From contig MU271144.1 of assembly GCA_021432605.1 (NCBI GenBank), positions 434,001 through 498,000 of the forward strand: 64,000 nt of DNA, read 5' to 3'. This DNA comes from Coniochaeta sp. PMI_546 (Eukaryota > Ascomycota > Sordariomycetes > Coniochaetales > Coniochaetaceae). This document shows, piece after piece, positions 9,101 to 17,705 of this stretch (position 1 is its first letter; each line of letters opens with the position of its first letter). The position numbers and the translations under genes were made by a program. Below the pieces are notes generated by a model that searched no databases, was not told where the DNA came from, and saw only the letters and a program-made list of their open reading frames with translations.

Positions 9101-10842
9101 TCGAGCCAGGAAAACGTGGCAATAGGCTGAGCTCGACCACCATTGGATCCGTCACGGAGACGTACAAATATGAGGGCAGTGCAGGTAAAAGCGGCAATAT
9201 GACGAGCATGTCTCACCTGTCGTCGATGCGTTGGAACTACAGGGATCAGCTCCAAGCAACGTCTGCGCAGGTGGTTAACAACGGCACCCCCGAAACTACT
9301 TACTACGTCTACGACTCCAATGGCATGCGTGTCAGGAAGGTTACCGAGCGAGAAATCAGCGGCGACGCTTCGGGGCCAGCGACCCGTCTAAAGGAGACCA
9401 TCTACATGAAAGATTACGAAGTATTCAGGAAGTATAACGGAAGCGCGGAGGCGGTAACATTGGAGCGAACAAGTCTAAGCGCCTCATCGGAACACACCGT
9501 CGTCGCTCGCATCGAGAGCCGCACCATCGGCGATGACGGCTCTCCGCAACGTCTAGTGCGCTTCCAGATGACCAACCTGTTGGGCAGCATGTGCGTGGAG
9601 GTCGACGATGAGGCACGCATCATATCGTACCAGGAGTACTACCCCTTTGGAAGCACCTCGTACCACGGAGTCACGAGCGACTTTCGAAACGCCGCGCCCA
9701 AGACGTACCAGTTCTCCGGCAAGGAGCGGGACGAGGAGACTGGCCTATACTACCACGGAGCTAGGTACTACGCCTCGTGGCTGGGTCGGTGGACGTCAGC
9801 AGATCCGGACCTAGATGAGGCGCCCAATCTCTATCCTTATGCCTCCAATAACCCTGTCGTCCTGACGGACCCAGACGGGCGGGCTCCCAAGAAGCCAAAG
9901 AATTCTGGCGGCGGCGGGAGCAGCACGCGAGTCACGCCAACGGGGCCGATAGGTACCGGTATCCACTTCCTCGTGCTCCTAACGCTAGCCGCGCGGGTCA
10001 AGATGCTCGATCCGAGGATCCAGGTCTTCACGGAGCATCCAACCCTGGCGCGAGGGTCCACAACACCCGGCAGCAACCGCCCCGGCGAGATCGACTTTGC
10101 CCTGCTACTGCCCGACAAGGCCGGGGGCTTCATCGCGGACGTGACGGAGCTGAAACCCAAGAAGACGTACGACTCGGACTACAACCGGGCGCAGGGGCAG
10201 GTGAAGCGGTACGTGCGGCGGTTCCCGAACCGGATCGACGGGCGCAAGGTGTCGCAGAAGCAGCTGGGCACCTTCTTCATCAACAAGGAGAAGAAGCTGG
10301 CGGCCCTGGGCCTGCCCAGCCTGCTGCGCGACATCGGGCTCCTGGACACGCCCGAGCTCAAGATCTCGATCCACCTTTCGATCCCCAAGGACCGCAATGG
10401 GGTGCCCATTCCGGGCCTGCTGACGTACGAGATCGACTGGCAGATGAAGAAGAACGGGCCGACGCCCAAGATGGTCGACATGCAGAGGCGGGTGGCCGAG
10501 GAGCTGGACAAGGCCGGCGACAAGGTCGACAAGGTCAAGAATCAGGGCGGCGAGGAGAAGCAGAGGGCCCCGCCGCAGGAGGAGATCAAGAAGCTGCCGC
10601 CGGGGGTGGTTCCGGATGGGAAGCCAGCCAACGACAACGCGGAGGAGAAGGAGGATGAGGTCAAGGTGCCAGACGGGCCCAAGGTGGACCTGCCGCAGGC
10701 GGCCAGGTCGAGAGATACGGAGGAGACCGAGAACCGTGGGCCGTCCAAGGGCTTCTGGGCTGGGGTTGCCATCGGCTGTGCCTTCGGCATTGCCGTCATC
10801 TTGACGGACGGGGGCGCCTTGGTATTCGCCCCGCTTCTGTAG
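3154..10842 (+). CDS. Fused TcB-TcC-like RHS toxin protein with a unique C-terminal domain
   Basis: One uninterrupted 2562-residue ORF. In order: a disordered start; an SpvB domain (about 50-400, with LPKGDGSIHGLGEKVDV near its start); FG-GAP/VCBS-like Asp-rich loops near 582 (LTGDGLADILV), 637 and 692; TcdB middle N region (about 750-870); TcdB middle C region (about 970-1045); RHS/YD repeats to about 2150; and an RHS core (about 2159-2239) with YYPFGSTSYHGV, GLYYHGARYYASWLGRW and a closing DPDG. In bacteria TcB and TcC form a cocoon around a cleaved C-terminal effector; here they are fused in one chain. Residues 2242-2562 replace the bacterial effector. They contain EID (about 2311), ELK (about 2331) and AQGQ (about 2345), spaced like a PD-(D/E)XK nuclease core, then a Lys/Glu-rich linker and a Gly/Ala-rich hydrophobic tail over the last 25 residues. 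The absence of introns over 7.7 kb fits transfer from bacteria. No signal peptide is seen. Family is certain; nuclease activity is inferred. Confidence 0.93.
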   Translation: MDGHHNSKGARGHWGRHGLASQTDPGLPSLDPHSMASQPFDSALPHPPSLSLPKGDGSIHGLGEKVDVNLTDGSGSASIPITLSKGRGKIVPDLSLQYNSHSGNGPFGLGWKLSLPQISRKTDKGLPRYEDSFADSGSDVYLLSNAEDLVPIIRRDVSGAGMYNPNGSPMFEERVQDGYSIRRYAPRVQTAFDCLERWTNLSDRDDIHWRRVSGDNQTTLFGTSSESRISDPKSEPGRSPRTFTWLLSEIFDSTGNVVVFRYRGENSDNVPSIASEAGRDDKSRSANRYLKAVQYGNVSPNRDPDTWLAIPASSLPATTWKFSVVFDYGEHDKGNPKPGDSGKWNCRVDPFSDVRAGFEVRTYRLCQRILLFHHFPELGAEETLVKSFDFIFAEHKTGACLMSASQSGYSRTSDGRGYVKKSLPPVQFEYAMFPTDEELSRITAKDINLRDLPNVPAGINGKDYQWVDLDSEGSPGILTEQSGGWFYARNTSASNTKDSKDNNPIARFGDLRLIRSRPSVSINTGSAHFGDVSGTGQTDVITMDSRSWGYYERSENTWTNHQLFRAFPNINTSDKGVKFIDLTGDGLADILVCADQVYIWYPSLGPLGYGDGKVATQPNSEDAGPIPIYGDVEGCIYLADMSGDGLVDLVRIRNHDICYWPNHGYGEFGPVIQMDNAPCFASEDLFNHGALRLADIDGSGTTDIIYMGAEGIDIYLNQSGNSFSKAKRLHSLPPANSMASVSALDILGNGTSCLVWTSPLPDAYPSFVRYVDFAQGIKPYLLKKVINNLGAETEIHYAPSTRFYLEDMDAGTPWVTHPPFPIHVVERKETIDRISGNKLTTRFRYHHGYYDTAEREFRGFARVDQWDTDHFAAMSNKNSSDIDTTWSCPPVLTKSWFNTGAYINNQGIGEKLSLEYFSAPNISTVLDGTLMPAGLIAEEQREACRALKGLVLRKEVYAEDDSDASHLPYSIQQTRYSLRALQPEQDPHGHGVYFVYAQESILFHFERMIDDPRVEHDLVLQVDPFGNVAKQVRVAYGRRAGKSTLPLLDKMRQESHLVVYTEADYTDPIDDGTTYLLPHPAEVREYELSGIKPRPGNWFQLADLIKDDFAAILQLPEASFETKTPSSGISQRRIFKRMRLLYKKDDLSAALEYRKIGHLAIMHNAYEQVFTPGLLSKIFQQSGAPLIPNVQVIVGGTDDSQAGYVDLLGDGSWWKQSDTVRYSPNPLASPADDLRSAKANFFTPRCFTDHFGNSTLVEYDTYNLFPVRVQNALGIATTTVMDYRTLEPSWLTSPNGNRTHSSSDALGLPAGLAWMGKDGERVGDDLDGFISDLSQDEIRTFFAKPSQQAAAALLGNATSRVVYDYQRYFDDPQKSTPVFSAALTRETHSSEPTPSDGLKVQVKFTYSDGFGRAIQVKDYTKPGPLAENLPVTANRWVGSGWTIYNNKGQPVRQYENFFDDTHDFKFNMKQGVSPIIMYDPMGRKVAVLRPDHTIESLAVPNAWSRVSFDVNDNTLLSDPKDDPNVGQYFKLLPAHEYMPSWHDARVSGQMGTEERSAAIKAAEHANTPSWVHLDPLGRIILDVEDNGSESFSTHVAYDIQGKALSVIDTLGRIVLQRDYSMDEGLIHEASMDAGEKWSLHDINDDLVMSWNSRGFQQRNVHDQLRRRIESWVAEEGAQEILVERITYGEAAADAIAHNLLEEIWKVEDQAGVFVNETFDFKKNLTRSSRRLWTEYKNTVDISAVPVVEPETFTTEVTYDAMSRPVRTTSPDNSMTYRVYNESQHLDKMFVNVKGEHDAETNPTTWTPIILGVDYDAMYHTTRVVHGNGLVTTRDFDTYVKRLRRVLTLDPSGVKLQDLNYTYDPHGNVTSLRDDAQKTVFFRNSRVEPLTEYTYDHTYRLVKANGREHVGQVGAGVNNLRPYGSSDAERMGLDSPTDARAMGQYLESYAYDGVGNLLSLVHESSSSNIRGWTRSYVYNEPSSIEPGKRGNRLSSTTIGSVTETYKYEGSAGKSGNMTSMSHLSSMRWNYRDQLQATSAQVVNNGTPETTYYVYDSNGMRVRKVTEREISGDASGPATRLKETIYMKDYEVFRKYNGSAEAVTLERTSLSASSEHTVVARIESRTIGDDGSPQRLVRFQMTNLLGSMCVEVDDEARIISYQEYYPFGSTSYHGVTSDFRNAAPKTYQFSGKERDEETGLYYHGARYYASWLGRWTSADPDLDEAPNLYPYASNNPVVLTDPDGRAPKKPKNSGGGGSSTRVTPTGPIGTGIHFLVLLTLAARVKMLDPRIQVFTEHPTLARGSTTPGSNRPGEIDFALLLPDKAGGFIADVTELKPKKTYDSDYNRAQGQVKRYVRRFPNRIDGRKVSQKQLGTFFINKEKKLAALGLPSLLRDIGLLDTPELKISIHLSIPKDRNGVPIPGLLTYEIDWQMKKNGPTPKMVDMQRRVAEELDKAGDKVDKVKNQGGEEKQRAPPQEEIKKLPPGVVPDGKPANDNAEEKEDEVKVPDGPKVDLPQAARSRDTEETENRGPSKGFWAGVAIGCAFGIAVILTDGGALVFAPLL

Positions 10843-11314
10843 CCTTCTATGTTGTCTGTCTGTGTTCTATGAAGGAAAGCCTTGGTACTTCTGTGACATT
10901 TGTATCTCTAGTCTGCTAGTCATATAATTGCGGTTGAATGGGACCAGATCTACGTCCCTACTGGAAGTAGATTTGGGTATAATTTTATCATCGGCGAGTG
11001 TTTCTACAGCTTGGATGACATCGTGGCCTAATAAAGGCCCCTGTGCTCTCCATCCTATCTTATATTTAGCTCTTACTTTGACGAGCCTCTGAAATCAGGT
11101 CACGCAAGCACATAATCAGAAAAGATCTGCCATAACTACTCATCACCGATACAGAGTCTTCTTCTATTGTGGCTCTGCGATGAGATGAGAAGATGATTAC
11201 CTTTTCTCTCTCCTGCTCACGCAAGCTTGCCCGAAATCCGGTTAGACGTAGTCTGATTGTAATCTATGCTATTTGCATGTCGACCTTGACCATAGTTCTC
11301 TATAGCTCCTCAGA
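10843..11314. other. Convergent 3' spacer
   Basis: These 472 bp lie between the stop of the TcB/TcC fusion and the stop of the converging hypothetical gene. They hold AT-rich 3' flanks. I see no gene or repeat. Confidence 0.5.
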
Positions 11315-13389
11315 TCAAACTGATACCACAGCCTTTACCACTGTCTTATATGACCCATCAAGCTCATCTACGTCTCCGATGACAATATTGGCATAGTCGA
11401 CGAGGCAATCTGTGATGCCAACACCGATACCTTCTTCTTTGTCACGTTCCTTTTCCTCCTTTGCGTATAGAGCTGGAAATAAACAAAGCCGGATGGGTGC
11501 TCGGTCATCCGCTTCCTGTGGCTTAGGCAATCCCTTCCTATTCCTCTTGCGCCTGGGTAAACGATCGCTGGGCATGTCGGTGTTTCGTACCATGGCTTCT
11601 GGATCGAATCGGGCGCCAGAGACAAAGAACACCAACTTGTATTTCTTCCGTGATAGAACAAGCCTTGCTTTGAGTTGTAGGGCGCACACAAGCCCTGCGA
11701 TAAAGTACTCGGCCGCCGTACTGTTGGTCGCATCCTGGCCGCGAGCATCGTGTTCGACATTCAGATGCGTTTCATCTGTCGGCGGGATAAAGCAAGCCAG
11801 TGCATTTGCTAGCTCGCCTGCCAAACTCTTGGCCTGTTCCATGACAACTTGGCCGAGGAAGTACTCCTCTGACATGAGTGACTCACACGCAAGCAAGTCG
11901 AGTTGCAACAGCAGTTTGGGCCCAACTAAATGTCGTGTTAGCTCGGCCCTATCAGTAGTATTTTTGGGATGTCTCTTTGGCACCTTTAGTCAGGATATGT
12001 TTCCTATATTGGTCTAGGAGCGGGGACTCCCTGGCTGTAAAAGCCGGAAAGCGGGACTCGAAGACAAGAGTACAAAGTCCGACTGCGCCGAGAGATCTGA
12101 CTATATCATCGTCTCGAGTGCCGTTGTCCAAGGTCGAACTGACGAACTGACTAACACTACAACGTGTTAGGCGCCGAGCCCAAGATGCTAGGCCGCCACC
12201 GCCTTCCTCCCACTTAGGCGCGATAGCAGACGGGTTTGGAATACCGGCATCGACAGAGGAACACGCGTTTCTAACATCAGCCATGATCTGCTCAAACTTG
12301 TCCTCAATAAACTTGTCCGACGGACCCAATGAGTTTGTCTCTACTAGTTCCACAGACAGTCGTTGGAGACGCACCGTCTCAATCTCATTCCTCAAGGTGA
12401 GGTTTTCAAATCGGATAGTACGCTGCATGACCAGGTCGTTTCCGGGATGAGCTGCCGCGCGAGCGCTGTGTCGGATCTCTTCGCGTTCTTTCTCCGACAC
12501 AGAAAGCCGGTTCTCCAAGGTGAAAATATAGTTTTGCTGTTCCAGGATCTTGCCCCTGGCCGTGTCGAGCTCAACGTGCTTGTCTACGAGCTCTCGTTCC
12601 GCAATTTTCGTGCGAGTATCGGGCGGAGGAGTGGCTTGTGATGCGGCATCGACGTATCGGCCAGATCCCACTGACAAGACCTGCGACGGCGGACCAGCTT
12701 CTGTCTTGACCCCTACCGACAGTGTAAGATTTTCGTCCTTGTCTTCTGTTGTTACGCTTTCGGATAGGGCAGAGCTGGTGGGAGATGATGGAAGGTCCAC
12801 CTGCACAGTGTGGTATCAGCTCCTTTACATGCCCCCGACCGTACTTGACCGTATCTGGAAGTCATAAAAACACACAGACCTTATATGCGACTTCTGTTCT
12901 TTTTTCCTCGTCATCTTGCGCGTATTCCAGATCCTCAAACTCCGGCGTGGCGAGCTCAGATAGAGAAGACGTGTCAGAGGTCTGTCTTGTGACAGACCGA
13001 GAGAGCGTCCGCGAGGTTGCGGTTGTCGCCAAGGGAGTGCTTCGAAAACGGTACCGGCTTGCAGGAGGCTGTAAGCGCCGCAACGCCTCCGTGACTTCCT
13101 CGTGGTCGGTGTCGGTCCACTCTACCAGGAATGATGAACCCTCGGAGAGCAGGTCCTGGTCTGAGCCGAACTTGCCTCCGTGCCGCCCGCAGTAATTCCA
13201 TTCTCTATGCAGCTTGTCGAATACCTGCCTGTCATTGAACTGTTTGCCAGTCACTGAGGCTAGATGGCTGATAACCGTGCTCCTGAAGTCCAGCTTGTGT
13301 TCCAAGGTAAAATCCAGGTAAGCTAGAAGCTCAATCTTGTCCTGGTGCCCCCAAACCCGTGGGCGAGGGGCGCGCTTCTTCTTGGGCAT
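11315..13389 (-). CDS. Hypothetical coiled-coil protein with N-terminal Myb/SANT-like segment
   Basis: Three exons: 13389-12880, 12800-11984 and 11925-11315, giving 645 residues. Intron 1 (12801-12879) ends GTGCAG. Intron 2 (11926-11983, 58 nt) has a good CTAAC branch site 8 nt before TTTAG and removes an in-frame stop, so the last two exons join cleanly in frame. Residues 1-65 start with a basic patch and contain WGHQDKIELLAYLDF and a helical stretch ending HREWNYCGRHGGKFGS, which looks like a Myb/SANT-type helix set found in fungal hypothetical proteins. Residues about 225-310 are heptad-like and probably form a coiled coil. The C-terminal 200 residues include a basic stretch (RLPRRKRNRKG). 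I do not recognise the family. It sits tail to tail with the toxin gene and shares a 532 bp divergent promoter with the Hsp70-like gene. Confidence 0.65.
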
Positions 13390-13921
13390 GATAGACTAGA
13401 CCAAAGGATGAGTGACGAGTGACTGTCATTTGTCCCTCTAGTCTAGAGCTTGGACTCCTGCATGAAGTACGCCCGATGGATATCAGCAAAGAAACAGACT
13501 TGCTGAAGGTGAAAATAGCAAGGACTCTCGATGAGCGCCTTGCTGTGGAGTTAACACGATGACCACGGGGAGCACGGCAACGACAATGAGGGTTGCAATG
13601 AGGGGCTTATAAGTGGCGGGCTATCTTAGAGAGTTTCGTCAAGAACCAACAGCCACTTGGGACGGCCCGCGATTGGTTCGTTTTGTTATGGTGCGAAGCT
13701 GGTGTGCCAACAACCCCCTTGCTAGCGCGTAGGATGCACAGGGATAGTTCAGCTCTATCTCACACGCAGGTCGATGATATGAGGTGTGCAGAGAATGCGC
13801 AAGGCCCTGTCGAAGATAAAGGTCGCCGTCTCCCAGGCCGACCAGAGGTTTGGGCCATATGAACTACCTGAAGAAAATTCTTTTCCCCCGTTCACACTCA
13901 GCCTGGCAGTAATCTACAATC
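13390..13921. promoter_or_regulatory. Divergent promoter, hypothetical gene and Hsp70-like gene
   Basis: These 532 bp separate the start at 13389 (minus) from the start at 13922 (plus). A TATAAG element is present near 13608. No ORF of note lies inside. Confidence 0.45.
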
Positions 13922-16656
13922 ATGAGTGTCTCAAGAGCATCTACAGCTACTTTGCGCCATGAGGACAACCCTTTCATCCGTGAACTCACCGTCCCAGGCC
14001 CTGAGAGGGTCCCAGATCAGTTGCCAAACGACCCTAGGATCTCTTCCCCTGCGAAACGCCTCATCATCGCCGTCGACTTCGGGACTACCTACTCAGCGGT
14101 TTCGTACACGGTCGTGGAAGGACCAGATCCAGTCCACTATCTAAATATTGACCGCATTCGATCAATACAGAACTTCCCGGACGACTACAACTGGGGAGCA
14201 AATGCCCTGAAGTGTGAGGTTCCCACAGAAGTCATATATCCGCTCGACCGCGATTTTCGTGAGAAGGAAAAGTTGAATGCTACAAATCAGAAGGCAGAAC
14301 AGGACGAATCCTCGCCTGACAACAATGGGGGCCCTGTTGGCGGTTCACAAGTCGATGACTTTGAACGTTTAGCTATCTTTGGCCAAATCGGATGCTTCGA
14401 TGCGGACGAAATGTCACTCGACGAGTCTACTTCATTCCGTTGGGGATACGGTGCCCACGAAGCCTGGGGGCTCCCTGCCACTCACTCCAGTCCTAATAAC
14501 ATGGCTCTCTCACGGTTCAAGCTGCTTCTCGATAACAGCCCAATGACTGAAGCAGTCCGCAGCGATTTAAGGCCGACGCTCGACAGACTCAAGCGCTTGA
14601 AGATTATCAACGGGCCTCACCATGTCATCGTGGACTTCCTGGCCTGCCTGCTCCGGCACACCAAGTCAGAGCTCGAAATGGCTGGTTTCGACAATAGTTA
14701 TAGCAAGGAAATGGTTCTCTGTGTTCCGGCAATCTGGAGCCAAAAAGCCTGCCGAGACATGCAGACTGCGCTGGCGCTAGCGATGCGACAGGCAGAATTC
14801 GAAGGAGTTGATGCGGAAAATGACAGTATCGAGAACCTCTTCATCGTGTCTGAGCCTGAAGCTGCTGCTGCATACGTGCTTGCAAAGGAGCGTTATGTAT
14901 TGGTAATGCCACCCTTACAGCTGATTTGCACACCTTTTGGACATGACTGACGACTGGTGATATCAGCCAGGAGATACGTTCGTTTTGCTTGACGCAGGTA
15001 ACAAACATTTCTCGGCCCCTGGTGTGCAACCATCCGTGCTTATGATTGTGCAGGGGGCGGCACCGTTGACGCAAATACCTATACGGTGAGCATGACAACG
15101 CCATTACGACTTACGCGCGAAGTGGTTCCACCCGGTGGTAGGTTTTTTGAGATAATGATAGCTTGGATTACACACTGAATCATGACAGGTGGCCTCCACG
15201 GATCCAGCTACTTGAATGAAGGTTTCCGAAAGCTGCTGATGGATACTCTCAAGGATGAGATCTATCTGGAAGATGGGGAAAACACCATCGCCAGCTGTGT
15301 GGAGAGAGTCATGATCAACCAATTCGAATACCGAATGAAGCGAAACTTTGACTGCTACACCGCAAAGGGCTACAAAGAGTTCGATGTGCCCGGACTGCGC
15401 GAAAATATCGAGAAGAAATTCAAAAAGGATCGCGTTTGTATTCATGTGTATGTGGCCTGTTGAGGCCAGTCTCTTTCGCCTTACCTGCTTCTGTTACTGA
15501 TGCCACACCAGGGACAAAATCAAGATTATCTTCCTAACGCACATGGAGGGCATTGGATCTATCATGGAAGACCAGATCAACGCTGCCATTGCGAAGGGTG
15601 CCAGAGTCGAGGTCAGTTATCATCAGCCCGCCGCGCCTAAGAGCTGCCCTAATGCGGCATATCAGAAAGTTGTTTTGATCGGCGGTTTCGCCGCATCTAT
15701 TTCGCTCGAGAAGTATCTGAGAATCCGGCTTGGAAGTTTTTGCGAGAGAAACGAGTGCCACATCTCACTCCTCAAACGGGACAATAAGTTCGTCGACCAG
15801 CCATGTTCACCAAGCTTGAGGTGTGTTAACCGCTTCTAGTGCTACCGCAGTAGCTTGTGGTGCTGTCCTACGGGCAGTCAACAAGGAACGAGGCCCTACA
15901 AGATATGCACGGTCGAGCTATGGGATTCTCCGGAGAGAACCTTACATGGATTTTCCGGAACATAAGGGCGCTCGCAAGAATTATGACCCTCATGACGGGG
16001 TATACTATGTCAACACTGTGGAATGGGTGCTCAAGCTGGTAAGGATGAATTTCTGGCTTCCTCGAGTTGCATATATGTGGAGACGGAGACAAGTCTTAAC
16101 AAAACGACTTCAAGGGCCAAGAAATCGCACCCGTCTGGAGATGCGAGCCGATTGAGTGCCGCCACACGTTCGACTACTTGCCGGTTCGCCCATTGATATG
16201 CAGGGAGATACTTTATGTATCGGACAGGTCTACCGAGTCACATTATATGCCCACGCATCCCAAAAATCAAGGTATCCAACCCTCTCCGTCGGAATTCATG
16301 GTATCATCGTCAGCTTGCTGATCACGGCTATAATAGGCGCCGAAAGAATTGGAGAGGTAATCGTCGATTTCACCTTTCTTCGAGACCAGGGTTTGATACA
16401 GCCTCTTGGAGGAGGCTGGGATGAGGAAGAGGAGGTGTTCACAAAGCGCCACTATCTTGTCACATTTAACATGGAGATCAACGTCGTAGATCGCGACTTA
16501 CAATGTGAGTGTCTCCCGTACGGTCGAGCACAGATATTTGCCGACAGTCAGAATGAAAAGCTGATGATTTTCGTAGGCATTGCGATATACGATGGCACGG
16601 TAAGGAAGAGGTGTAAGATCAACATTGCTTCTGCCTTCAGTCCAGGCGTAAAATAG
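13922..16656 (+). CDS. Hsp70-like (HSPA12-type) actin-fold ATPase
   Basis: Ten exons predicted: 13922-14896, 14967-14997, 15054-15137, 15189-15447, 15512-15611, 15666-15787, 15840-16038, 16115-16271, 16337-16504, 16577-16656; 724 residues. The frame is continuous across all nine junctions. Phosphate-1 motif IIAVDFGTTYSAVSY lies near residue 49. Phosphate-2, LLDAGGGTVDANTYT, is restored only by splicing 14998-15053. VVPPGGGLHGSSYLNE and the adenosine-side VVLIGGF follow, and later exons give the fungal C-terminal module with YVSDRSTESHY and ending INIASAFSPGVK. Alternative donor 14903 for intron 1 would add two residues. The intron at 15788-15839 has a weak GTTCGT donor and is the least certain. 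These proteins lack a canonical Hsp70 substrate-binding domain; the role in fungi is not settled, and paralogues are numerous and often lie near HET genes, as here. Confidence 0.85.
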
Positions 16657-17705
16657 TAAGACAGTGAGGGGGTTTCGACATCAATTCGGACTGGTTAGAG
16701 CATGAAGCGGAGCATGTGTTGGTGTGTGAACTGGTTGGAGTGTTAAATATGAGTTCAGTCAAGAAGAACATTGAGTCTATGATGTTTTAGGTACGTCTAA
16801 CATAAAGGATTGTATATTCTCGGTTGCGATGATGAGCAAGGTAGCTCCTCCAGACCATCCTTTAGTGAAAGAGCGATCTTCTCTTGTAGAGGCTGAAGAG
16901 GCCGATTTTACCACTGACTATTGTACTCAGAGCTAACCTGCGCAACCAGGAAGAATCCTGACCTGTAAAATGCCCATTCCGTAGAATTATATCTAGGGCA
17001 CACAGGGGTACCAGATACGGAAATCCAGAAGAGATTGGGATCATCTCACCAATGCGACGTGCTCGACAGTCTTAGTCCATTCATTAGCTCTAATTTCTAA
17101 CCAAGAGTTCATCCTTGTCGACTTAGTCGAAAAACTAGACATATAATTACTACAATCGCGGCAAATATATAGTTGTAGGCATTGCCAGGATTTCCTCCAA
17201 ATATTAGGGAATATTGCCAACATACTGTATTCTCGTCTTTGATCCTCTGAGTAGGTGGTCTTATCTCTCCCTTCGTGGTCGAGCTCACTGAAAGCCAGCG
17301 ATCCGAGTGACCAACAGAGATTCGACGGTCGGTCTCGGGACAAGGAAAACAGTGTGCGAGGGCTCTGCAAAGTCTACTCCGGTACTCCCATACAACGACT
17401 TCAAAATCCAAGTGCCTGAGAATCTGGGTGTCATATGCAAGGCTGCCTGAGAGTCTTTCCCGCCACGCTCTGCATTGAGCTGCATGTAAGGTTACCAGGC
17501 CGCGAAGGGGCCCAACCCAGAGCTTTTCCTAAGCCACAGAGGATTGCTGAGTCAGTGAACAGCGCGTCGCGTCGACGGGCTTCCGACCTTCAATTCGTCT
17601 TTAGGCAACACACCTTGCCAACCGGTAGAGAGTTAAAATCTCCTTGAGCGTTCAAGCTGACAAGGCCACGACCTGTTCAAGATCGACATTTCAAGGAACG
17701 GCACG
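16657..17705. other. Intergenic spacer, no gene seen
   Basis: About 1.05 kb between the Hsp70-like gene and the HET gene. ORFs here are short and on both strands, none with recognisable features. It must hold the 3' flank of the former and the promoter of the latter. Confidence 0.45.
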
